From Streptomyces sp. ISL-1 (GTDB lineage Bacteria; Actinomycetota; Actinomycetes; Streptomycetales; Streptomycetaceae), in contig NZ_JAGGOI010000017.1 in NCBI RefSeq assembly GCF_018614585.1, positions 94,861 through 158,860 of the forward strand: DNA of 64,000 bases. The letters are read 5' to 3'. The position numbers and the translations under genes were made by a program. Numbering within the stretch: position 1 is the stretch's first letter; every line of letters begins with the position of its first letter. Positions 30,200 through 38,319 of the stretch are shown here, in pieces. A model generated the notes under the pieces. That model was not told the origin of the DNA and did not search any database. It saw nothing but the letters and a program-made list of their open reading frames with translations.

Positions 30200-30367
30200 C
30201 TACGCGACCCCTCCCTACCTGCTTCTTCGCAGGTCAGCGCGTGATTCGCGTTCCGCTGGCCTCCGTGGTTATGCGGGGAAATCCGTGGGTGTTGCCGTCG
30301 CTACTGCCATTAACGGCTCGGGGCACACGGTTGTGCCGCCGCTGCCTGGTGTCGGTGCAGCGGGACT

Positions 30368-30655
30368 CTACTGCCACTCGCCAGGCTCGGCACGGACGAG
30401 AGCGCGGACGGTCTGCTCGTACAGTTCGTGGCCGGTCTGGGCGCAGTGTCCGGCGATCCAACGGGTCTGCTCGTCCGGGGTGCGCAGCGTGCCTGATGTG
30501 GCACCGCAGTTGCGTTCTTCGCCGGTGACGCAGACCGCCATGAAGGCGGGCAGTGCCATGGGGTCGGGAACGGTGGTCACGTGGTACTCGCGGAAGCGGT
30601 AGCGCCCCCGAGAGGCGTTGCGTACTGGTGCGCCGGCGCTCGGAGAGTCAGGCAT
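30368..30655 (-). CDS. DUF7848-like small AICE protein
   Basis: 95 residues, ATG 30655, overlapping the upstream stop by 8 nt. The pattern 'YRFREYHVTTVPDP...FMAVCVTGEERNCGATSGTLRTPDEQTRWIAGHCAQTGHELYEQTVRALVRAEPGEW' with three conserved Cys and one HC resembles a small family often found beside XRE regulators on Streptomyces integrative elements; it looks like a zinc-ribbon-like fold (CVTGEERNCG ... GHC..TGH). Role unknown. Sits at the left end of the element. Confidence 0.72.
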   Translation of the reverse strand: MPDSPSAGAPVRNASRGRYRFREYHVTTVPDPMALPAFMAVCVTGEERNCGATSGTLRTPDEQTRWIAGHCAQTGHELYEQTVRALVRAEPGEWQ

Positions 30656-31016
30656 CCTCGGCCGCTTCTTCCTGATCCGGGATGCGCTGTCCGCGCGAGT
30701 CCGCAACCCTGAGCGCGTCCGCCAGGGCTTCTGTCAACCGGCAGGCCAGCCAGCGATACTCCGTCGCCGACAGGGTTTTCGCGCCGGGCGCCGTGGCCTC
30801 GCGGGCGTAGTCCAACAGTTCCTGGCCCATGCTGAGCTGTACCGTCTCGATGCTGTCGGCGAGCGTGGAGATGTAGCCCCGGCCATCGGTGCTCAGGTAG
30901 CAGGGCTTCCCCTCCGGGCTGGTCCACGGCAGTAAGCGGGGACCTCCCCCACCCGACGCGGCGTCGTACAACTCTCTGCGACGCATGCGGTCGGCATCGC
31001 TCCTGGGCTGGCTCAC
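30648..31016 (-). CDS. Hypothetical AICE accessory protein
   Basis: 122 residues, family not recognised. GTG 31016 is chosen because GGGGGTG stands 4 nt upstream; the frame is open to 31052. Features: a basic start (SQPRSDADRMRRRELYDAASGGGG), a beta-like segment (LLPWTSPEGKPCYLSTDGRGYIS) and a helical C-terminal half rich in A, E and L. The stop overlaps the DUF7848-like start, so the two form an operon transcribed away from the XRE regulator, with a candidate operator in front. Confidence 0.65.
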   Translation of the reverse strand: MSQPRSDADRMRRRELYDAASGGGGPRLLPWTSPEGKPCYLSTDGRGYISTLADSIETVQLSMGQELLDYAREATAPGAKTLSATEYRWLACRLTEALADALRVADSRGQRIPDQEEAAEDA

Positions 31017-31032
31017 TGGGCACCCCCGGCCT

Positions 31033-31080
31033 GGGTCACTGACGGTGGACACAGTGACCGTAGGCTCTGACAGACCGTCA
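31033..31080. promoter_or_regulatory. Candidate operator of the AICE accessory operon
   Basis: An inverted repeat TGACGGT (31040-31046) / ACCGTCA (31074-31080) with an inner CAGTGACCGTAG lies in front of the 31016 start and next to the XRE gene end. Possible target of the XRE regulator; no footprint evidence. Confidence 0.4.
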
Positions 31081-31144
31081 CCCCCAGGTGGGAGCCATGG
31101 CAGTTCGCGACTCTTGGTTCACGATCTGCCACGCTGCGTGGCAG

Positions 31145-32392
31145 CTACCCGACGACGCCCAGGTAGTCGGCCATTTCGCGCATCTCCGTTGTGAGGGTGC
31201 GCTTGCGCTTGCCCAGGATCTCCTGCATGGTCTCGGCGGCCCCGTTCTGGTGCCGCAGCCACTGCGGGGCGGCTTCCCTGGCACGGGTCAACTCGTCCAT
31301 GGCGGCGGACAGGTCGCCGGTCCGGGTGTGGGCGCGCGCCACATCGAGGGTGAAGCGGTTCCCGTCGTTGGTGCTGGGCCTGCCCAAGCGCTTCCACGCC
31401 TTGGGCGACAACTCCTCCTGCTCGCCTGCCTTGCGCACCACCGCGCGGACGTCGCCGATGACCAGGGAATCTTCAAGTGCCTTGACCGCGACGGTGACCG
31501 GCCCGAAGACGGACCAGTGCCGGGAGACATTGCGATGCGCCGTCCCGACAGCGGTTGCCGCGACCCGGGCGGCTTGACGGTATTCCTTCGCCTCGTCGGG
31601 ACGGTTGTTCCTCGCGGCTGCGGCGGCGGCCTCCATCGCCAGGCCGCCCCACACCGCGTAGTGGTCCGGCTCGGCCCCTGTGATCTTCGGCTCCACCGCG
31701 TCCATGCTCTGGGCGGCGACCTGTTCCGCCTCGTCCAACCTTCCCTGCCTCACCAGCAGCCAGCACATGCAGCCGACCCCGGAGCCCGCCGCGAGCATGT
31801 CTCCGGCCTGGCGGGCGTCCATGATGGCGCCGCGCACGGCGGCGTACGCGATGTCGTACTGCCGTACCTGGGTGAGGTAGGTGCCGGCCAGACGCAGCGC
31901 CTCGGCGCGGGCCAGCAGGGCCTGCCGGTGCTCGTCCCCGCTGTCGTAGTAGGCGACGGCTTGTGCGGCATCGCGCAGCAGGCCCGGCAGTTGAGCCGCG
32001 ACGCTTTTGTAGCTGTCGGAGAAGTACAACACCCGTGCGTCTTGCAGCGTCCGCCGGAAGATGCGCAGGTTCGGTTCCTCGCCCACGGCTTCGGCGGCCT
32101 GGTCCACGAGCCCGACGGCCGGAGTGAGGGCGGCGCGGAGCTGGATCAGGTTGACCCGGTTCGGCTCCTCGGCCCGCCCCACGGGCTCCGGGGCATCCGA
32201 GGCCATCAGCGCGGCCGTGGTCACCCCCAACGCGCGGGCGAGCGTGTGCAAGGTCTCCATGCGGATGGTGCCACCCTGCTCGGCCTTGCGCACCGTGCCC
32301 GGCGATACGCCCGCGGCGTGGGCCAGTTCCTCCTGGCTCATCCCCGCACGACGCCGGTACTTACGGACGTTGTCGGCCAACTCCGTAGTCAT
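31145..32392 (-). CDS. XRE-family transcriptional regulator with TPR-like C-terminus
   Basis: 415 residues from ATG 32392 (GGTGAG upstream; a GTG at 32410 is the alternative). HTH_XRE at about 5-60: ADNVRKYRRRAGMSQEELAHAAGVSPGTVRKAEQGG...LARALGVTTAALM. The remainder is all-helical with tandem 34-residue-like repeats (about 120-390), the arrangement of actinomycete regulators that sense small molecules or peptides through TPR repeats. In pSAM2-type elements a regulator at this position controls transfer and excision genes (family knowledge); it is divergent from the tra-rep-xis-int operon, with 118 bp between. Confidence 0.88.
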   Translation of the reverse strand: MTTELADNVRKYRRRAGMSQEELAHAAGVSPGTVRKAEQGGTIRMETLHTLARALGVTTAALMASDAPEPVGRAEEPNRVNLIQLRAALTPAVGLVDQAAEAVGEEPNLRIFRRTLQDARVLYFSDSYKSVAAQLPGLLRDAAQAVAYYDSGDEHRQALLARAEALRLAGTYLTQVRQYDIAYAAVRGAIMDARQAGDMLAAGSGVGCMCWLLVRQGRLDEAEQVAAQSMDAVEPKITGAEPDHYAVWGGLAMEAAAAAARNNRPDEAKEYRQAARVAATAVGTAHRNVSRHWSVFGPVTVAVKALEDSLVIGDVRAVVRKAGEQEELSPKAWKRLGRPSTNDGNRFTLDVARAHTRTGDLSAAMDELTRAREAAPQWLRHQNGAAETMQEILGKRKRTLTTEMREMADYLGVVG

Positions 32393-32510
32393 CAACTCAC
32401 CACCTCCCACTCCACGGTACGCCCGGCCGGCACATCAACCGGGGGCCAACCGGCAGACACCCGCCCAGGGGCCGTGATGCTCATGGAGGACGGCCGGGCT
32501 GAGGTCCTGA

Positions 32511-32687
32511 ATGAAGATCACGGTTCCGGAGACGGGCCTGGCGGCCGGGCTCAAGCCGGGGGCGATGGTGCGGCCGGTGGAGCTGTTCGCCACCCCGTGG
32601 GCGCGGATCTTCAACGGCCAGCTCTCCGACGGCGTCGCCTACCGGGCCGCCCGTCTGGAGCTGGTGACGGTGGAGGCGGCCCAGTGA
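32511..32687 (+). CDS. Small AICE protein, 58 residues
   Basis: ATG 32511 with GAGGTCCTGA upstream (GAGG, 9 nt). Sequence MKITVPETGLAAGLKPGAMVRPVELFATPWARIFN continues to a C-terminus ending VTVEAAQ; it is compact and mixed alpha/beta without Cys or membrane helix. Its stop TGA overlaps the GTG start of the next small gene by 4 nt. The codon use matches the element genes, so I regard it as real. Function unknown; the position, between the divergent promoter and tra, is where pSAM2-like elements carry small spread-related genes. Confidence 0.75.
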   Translation: MKITVPETGLAAGLKPGAMVRPVELFATPWARIFNGQLSDGVAYRAARLELVTVEAAQ

Positions 32688-32872
32688 TCCGCCTCGAAAG
32701 CCCCGTGCCGGAGCGGGAGTTGTACCCGCTCCGGCCCCTGCCGGGGACCGAGGGCAAGGCCACGTTCGCCGCCTCGGCGGCGGTGCTCGATCTGCTCGGC
32801 CTGAGTCCGCAGCAGGCGGCCCGCCTGGACCTGGACCACGTGCTCCGCCTGATACGCGAAGAGGGGGCGTGA
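32684..32872 (+). CDS. Small AICE protein, 62 residues
   Basis: GTG 32684 overlaps the previous stop (GTGA), coupling the two. The sequence opens IRLESPVPERELYPLRPLPG and continues with a helix pair TFAASAAVLDLLGLSPQQAARLDLDHVLRLIREEGA. No domain recognised. The stop is 1 bp before the ATG of the Tra gene, so the three genes are tightly packed. Confidence 0.72.
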   Translation: MIRLESPVPERELYPLRPLPGTEGKATFAASAAVLDLLGLSPQQAARLDLDHVLRLIREEGA

Positions 32873-32873
32873 C

Positions 32874-34262
32874 ATGGAAGCCGTGAAGGAGTACGCGTCG
32901 GACGCACTGCTGGTCGTGGCCGTGCTGGTCAGTGTGTGGCTGCTGGTGACGGTGGTGCGCTATGTGCGGGCTGACAAGCGCACGCGGGTCAGCATGTGGC
33001 AGGCCGTCCGGGTGCGCTGGGGCTGGGTACGGCTCGCGCGGATGGCGGGGCTGACAGTCACCGACAAGACCCCGGGCCTGCTCGCGCAGATCACTGCGCA
33101 GAAGGACGGCCCCGCCCCCGCGCCCCGGGTGCTCACTCCCCGGATCAAGGTGACGCCGGATCGGTTCGGCGTGATCGTCCGAGCCCGGACGCTGCCGCAG
33201 GTCGGGCTGGAGGAGTACCAGAAGTCGGCGCGGTTCCTGGCGGATGCCTGGCGGTGCACGCGGGTCTCCGTCCTGCCGGACGGCCCCGGGCGGGTGGCGA
33301 TTCGGGGCGTGCGCTCCGACCCGCCGACCACCCACCGGCCCACCGGCCACCCGCCCACGGACCTGACGCACTGGGAGCTGGGCATCGACGAGTACGCCGC
33401 CCAGGTGTGCGTGTCCCTGGCCAACGTGCCCGGAGTGACCGTGGCCGGCGTCCCCGGCGCGGGCAAGACCTCGGGCGTCAACAAGTTCGTCTGCGACTTC
33501 GCGCCGTCGGCAGCCGTGCAGATCGCGACGGCGGACGGCAAGGTATCGCGGGCCCCCGAAGGTGATTATGCCGACCTGGTCAAGCGAATGTTCGCGTTCT
33601 GCGGTGACGACCTCGACGAAGCCAACGCGCTGTTCAAGCGCCTGGTGGAACTGCGCAAGCGGCGCTCGGCGACCATCCGGGACGTGCTGGGCGTGAAGAA
33701 CCTGTGGCACGTCGGCCCCTCACCTCAATGGCCGCTCACGGTCCTGATCATCGATGAGGCACACACGTACTTCCGCGAGTACAAGGGCAACGACCCGACC
33801 ACCAAACGTCTGGCCGCGCTGACGGCGGAGAACGCCCGGCTGGTGGAGGACCTGGTCAAGAAGGGCCGCAGCGTCGGCATCCTGGTGATCCTCATCAGCC
33901 AGAAGACCACCGGCGACGCCATCCCCACATTCATCCGCGACGTGTGCCCCATCGGGCTGTCCTTCGCCCAGAAGACCGTGGAAGCCGCGGTAGCCGCACT
34001 GGGCGAGGACATCCGCAACTGGCCCGACGCAAGCCCGGTCACATTGCAGGACCCCGCCTACGTCGGCGTCGCCGTGATGGCGATGCAGGGCCGCCCCGGC
34101 TACACCCGCATCCGCACCCCCTACGTCGCCGACACCGACGCCGCCCGTATCGCCGAAGCCACCTCGCACCTGACCGCCGATCCCGCCTTCCTCCTGGACG
34201 CTCTGCTCGACACCGCTGGCCGTACGGCACTCGACGACACCTCTGTTCCGCTCACCAAGTAG
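32874..34262 (+). CDS. FtsK/SpoIIIE-type conjugal transfer protein (Tra)
   Basis: 462 residues. One N-terminal membrane helix (about 10-28, DALLVVAVLVSVWLLVTVV), a linker, then an FtsK-type ATPase: Walker A GVPGAGKTSG (about residue 192) and Walker B LTVLIIDEAHTYF (about residue 288), with 'KKGRSVGILVILISQK' and 'SFAQKTVEAAVAALGED' following as in AICE Tra proteins. Established for pSAM2/TraB: double-stranded DNA translocation between mycelial cells at the hyphal tip, forming a pore. A winged-helix gamma-like domain at the C-terminus is not clear. ATG 32874 immediately follows the previous stop. Confidence 0.93.
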   Translation: MEAVKEYASDALLVVAVLVSVWLLVTVVRYVRADKRTRVSMWQAVRVRWGWVRLARMAGLTVTDKTPGLLAQITAQKDGPAPAPRVLTPRIKVTPDRFGVIVRARTLPQVGLEEYQKSARFLADAWRCTRVSVLPDGPGRVAIRGVRSDPPTTHRPTGHPPTDLTHWELGIDEYAAQVCVSLANVPGVTVAGVPGAGKTSGVNKFVCDFAPSAAVQIATADGKVSRAPEGDYADLVKRMFAFCGDDLDEANALFKRLVELRKRRSATIRDVLGVKNLWHVGPSPQWPLTVLIIDEAHTYFREYKGNDPTTKRLAALTAENARLVEDLVKKGRSVGILVILISQKTTGDAIPTFIRDVCPIGLSFAQKTVEAAVAALGEDIRNWPDASPVTLQDPAYVGVAVMAMQGRPGYTRIRTPYVADTDAARIAEATSHLTADPAFLLDALLDTAGRTALDDTSVPLTK

Positions 34263-34298
34263 TCCCGAACACCCCGTACCCGAGAGGAGGTTGAGATC

Positions 34299-35037
34299 AT
34301 GGCGGAGGAACGGTTCACCCGGCGCACCGTGACCGTGGTCATGGCGGTCATCGCGGCCCTGGCCTTCGTCTTCTCCTTCGGCAACGTCTGGGCACTTGCC
34401 TTGCGCCTCGGTGTTCCGCACCCGATCGCGCCGCTGATCGCGCCCATGGTGGACCTGTCCGTCGTCGGGCTCCTGGTCGCCCTGCGGTTCCTGGCCCTGC
34501 GCGGCGTTTCCAAGGCGGAGTTGCGGGCCGGCACCCGGCTACTGCACCTGTGCGGACTGCTCACCCTCGCCCTGAACACCGCCGAACCCCTGCTGACCGG
34601 ACGCTACGGCCGCGCCTGCCTGGACACCGTCGCCCCGCTCCTGCTGCTCGGCTGGGGCCACGTCGGCCCCGCCTTCCTCGCCCAGTTCCACACCCACACC
34701 CGCCCCACCCCGCACCTGGAGGCCACGCCCACCCCCATCTCCGAACCGGTGCCCGACGAAGCGCCCACACCCGAAGCGACACCCGCGACGCCCGCCCCGG
34801 TCGTCGTCGACTCCCCGGCCGAGGAACCACAACCCGCTCCGACTCCGACCCCGGCCGCTACTCCGCCCATCACTGTCGCCAAGACGACCCGACCCGCCTC
34901 CGGCCCGGCCCTGCCTGCCGCCCTGCTGGACGGACACCCACCGCGCAGAGCACGGAACCCCGATCACCGCCGCCCATCTGGGAACGCGCATGGGCGTTGC
35001 CCTTCCGGTGGCCACCGCCGCACTCGCTCAACTCTGA
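34299..35037 (+). pseudogene. Spd-like (DUF2637-type) membrane gene with a frameshift
   Basis: ATG 34299 with GAGAGGAGG upstream. Residues 1-125 hold four membrane helices (TVTVVMAVIAALAFVF, HPIAPLIAPMVDLSVVGLLVAL, LLHLCGLLTLAL and TVAPLLLLGWGHVGPAFL type) as in DUF2637/Spd proteins of transfer elements. A P/T/E-rich linker follows. Near 34932 the frame shifts by +1: the continuing frame turns into R/P-rich nonsense, while the other frame gives DTHRAEHGTPITAAHLGTRMG and ends VATAALAQL* at 35037, the expected helix-turn-helix-like tail. Sequencing error is possible; if real, the C-terminal part is lost. Such proteins help plasmid spreading (family). Confidence 0.72.
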
Positions 35038-35107
35038 GCCCCGCGCCCACGCGGTCCGCATCACCCCGAGCTGAACCCACCCCCGCCCATGGGCTGGTTC
35101 GTCATGC

Positions 35108-35155
35108 CCCGAGCAGCATCAACTCGCCTTCCTGCCTGGCTGGTTGCTGCTCGGG
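35108..35155. promoter_or_regulatory. Large inverted repeat upstream of rep
   Basis: 11-bp perfect arms CCCGAGCAGCA (35108-35118) and TGCTGCTCGGG (35145-35155) with a 26-nt loop, 33 bp before the rep start. It could be a replication-origin element, an attenuator, or a control site for rep; the sequence alone cannot decide. Confidence 0.6.
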
Positions 35156-35187
35156 ACCACCCACCCGACAGAAGGGACACGCCCCGA

Positions 35188-36617
<1,430 letters not shown>

Positions 36618-36618
<1 letters not shown>

Positions 36619-36842
36619 TGGCCCCGCCTTCAGCCGCCGCCCTCCACCCGGGTCCGAGCCTGGCGCCGGAACTGCTGACGGTCCCCCAAGTCATGGACCG
36701 CCTCCAGCTCGGCCGCTCCGCCGTCTACGACCTGCTCCGCACCGGCCGGCTCGCCTCGATCACCCTCGGCCGCGCCCGCCGCATCCCCACCCACACCCTC
36801 GCCGACTTCATCCGCACCCGCCTCGAACAGGAAGCCACCTGA
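36618..36842 (+). CDS. xis: Excisionase (Xis), helix-turn-helix
   Basis: 74 residues. The ATG at 36618 overlaps the rep stop (TGATG). The MerR/Xis-type helix-turn-helix LLTVPQVMDRLQLGRSAVYDLLRTGRL is followed by SITLGRARRIPTHTLADFIRTRLEQE, the two-part pattern of AICE excisionases. It directs Int toward excision. Its stop overlaps the int ATG the same way. Confidence 0.9.
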
Positions 36843-37663
36843 TGACCACGCCACGCCCCGCCGCCTCCCGCCGCAGCCGCTCCCGCGCTAACGGAGACGG
36901 AACCGTCTACCCGCGCAAGGACGGCCGCTGGGAAGCCGCCGGATACGTCCTCGCCCCCGGCAACACCCGCAAGCGCGTTCGCGTCTACGGAACCACCCGC
37001 AAAGACGCGCTCGCCAAGCTCACCGAGAAGATCGCCGCCAGCAACCTCGGCCTGCCCGTCGCCGCGGCTGACAGCACCGTGAGCGACTACCTGACGTACT
37101 GGCTGAACGGCATCGCCGTCCACCAGATCCGGGAGAACACCCACACCCGCTACGCCTCCTGTATCCGCCTCCACCTCATCCCCGGACTCGGCGCGAAGAA
37201 GCTCGCCCGGCTCACGGCCCGCGACGTACGCACCTTCCTCGACGCCCTCCGCACCACCTGCCAGTGCTGCACCCAGGAACGGGACACCAACCGGCGCCCC
37301 TGCTGCGCCATCGGCCAGTGCTGCAACAAGCGGCTCTCACCGCTGACCGTGACCTACGTCCATTCAGTCCTCAAGTCCGCCCTGGAGCACGCCGTCCGCG
37401 AAGACGACCTGCCCCGCAACGTCGCCCGGAACGTCAAGACCCCCGCGCCCCGCCCCCGGCGCTTCCAGCCCCTCACCGCAAGCGAGGCACGGCAGTTCCT
37501 CCAGACCGCCAGCGGCGACCGGCTCCACGCGCTGTACGAACTCGCCCTGCGCACCGGACTCCGCAAGGGCGAACTCCTGCTCAGGCAATTCCGAATCTTG
37601 CCGCTTGGCCGCCTGGCCGCAAACAGCGATTCAGAATTAGCAGCCTTCGCCGCCGGACTATAA
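36842..37663 (+). pseudogene. int: Truncated tyrosine integrase (Int)
   Basis: 273 codons against about 385-400 for full AICE integrases. The N-terminal arm/SAM-like domain (NGDGTVYPRKDGRWEAAGYV..., STVSDYLTYWLNGI...ENTHTRYASCIRLHLIPGLG) and a Cys-rich insert (CQCCTQERDTNRRPCCAIGQCC) are intact. The catalytic domain begins (LTASEARQFLQTASGDRLHALYELALRTGLRKGELL) and keeps the first active-site Arg. Near base 37579 homology stops and a foreign tail of about 27 residues (QFRILPLGRLAANSDSE..., including a TTA codon at 37637) runs to the stop. The remaining catalytic residues (K, HxxR, H/W, Tyr) are missing, so it cannot recombine DNA. Confidence 0.88.
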
Positions 37664-37857
37664 GGCCCATGGCACGTCATTCATAGACTTAATCGATACT
37701 ATATCCGTCTGCATCGCCCTCTTTTCAGATGGCCCACCCTGTCCATACGGATGCCAGCACACTCACCCATCGGCACATCAAATATCAGCGTTACGTGTGG
37801 AAACGAGCGAGAACGCCCCGCCGATTCCTCGGCGGGGCGTTCTCGCTGGTTCTGTAC
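37664..37857. other. A/T-rich stretch right of the AICE remnant
   Basis: 194 bp, clearly poorer in GC than its surroundings, with no supported gene. It begins just past the truncated integrase and ends at the immunity gene stop. It contains the terminator at 37806-37847 and may be foreign DNA from the event that removed the right end of the element. Confidence 0.5.
37806..37847 (-). terminator. Strong terminator after the Rhs immunity gene
   Basis: A perfect 19-bp stem (37806-37824 with 37829-37847) and TTCC loop 10 bp after the immunity stop on the minus strand. Confidence 0.92.
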
Positions 37858-38319
37858 TTAGCGTGACGGAATCGTCACGACCGTCACTTGTCCATCCATT
37901 AGGCATTCGATGAGCACCGAACCGCCAAGCGGGTGGATCCAGAAGTGCGGCCCGGCGTCCAGGATGTCCCGCGCATGTCGCACCGCGACATCCGCAGGCA
38001 TGGTCACGGCCGGCATCAGGTAGTTGCCCCAGATGACGGCGATCCGCTCACCCCGCTGTACGTACGAGGAGAGCAGCTCCGCCGCCATCCTCGTCCAGTG
38101 TTCCTCATCGTCCCACCAGAGGCGGTCTTCGAACGGAGTGGACTCGAAGTCGATCACGTCGCCGGTGGCAGCCGGAAATCTGCTCAGCGTCGCTGCCGCC
38201 AGTGCGCGGTTCTCGGCGAGATCCAGCTTCACCACCTGCCGGCCGTCATCGTCACGGGGGTCGTTCATGAAGTCCGGAAGGTATTCCGGATGACTCCCAT
38301 AAGAACTACCGCCGGTCAT
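37858..38319 (-). CDS. Immunity protein of the main Rhs toxin (by position)
   Basis: 153 residues from the ATG at 38319, which overlaps the rhs stop by 4 nt (GTATGA) and has GAGGCGG upstream; a longer start at 38373 would overlap the toxin by 58 bp and is rejected. The sequence is acidic at the N-terminus (DPRDDDGRQVVKLDLAEN) and contains RLWWDDEEHWTRMAAELL and GERIAVIWGNYLMPAV, then DVAVRHARDILDAGPHFWIHPLGGSVLIECL. No family recognised. In Rhs loci the gene immediately 3' of the toxin tip encodes its immunity protein (established); here overlap enforces co-expression. Confidence 0.85.
   Translation of the reverse strand: MTGGSSYGSHPEYLPDFMNDPRDDDGRQVVKLDLAENRALAAATLSRFPAATGDVIDFESTPFEDRLWWDDEEHWTRMAAELLSSYVQRGERIAVIWGNYLMPAVTMPADVAVRHARDILDAGPHFWIHPLGGSVLIECLMDGQVTVVTIPSR

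Noticed and set aside
34550..35074. A plus-strand frame of 174 residues in the Spd-like gene
   Set aside because: A third frame through the same DNA with an R/P-rich composition; neither membrane helices nor family motifs.
37354..37680. A minus-strand frame starting MTCHGPYSPAAKAANSE
   Set aside because: The start falls in the A/T-rich tail and the rest is antisense to the integrase; no SD. It might be a relic of what removed the end of the element, but I cannot support a gene.
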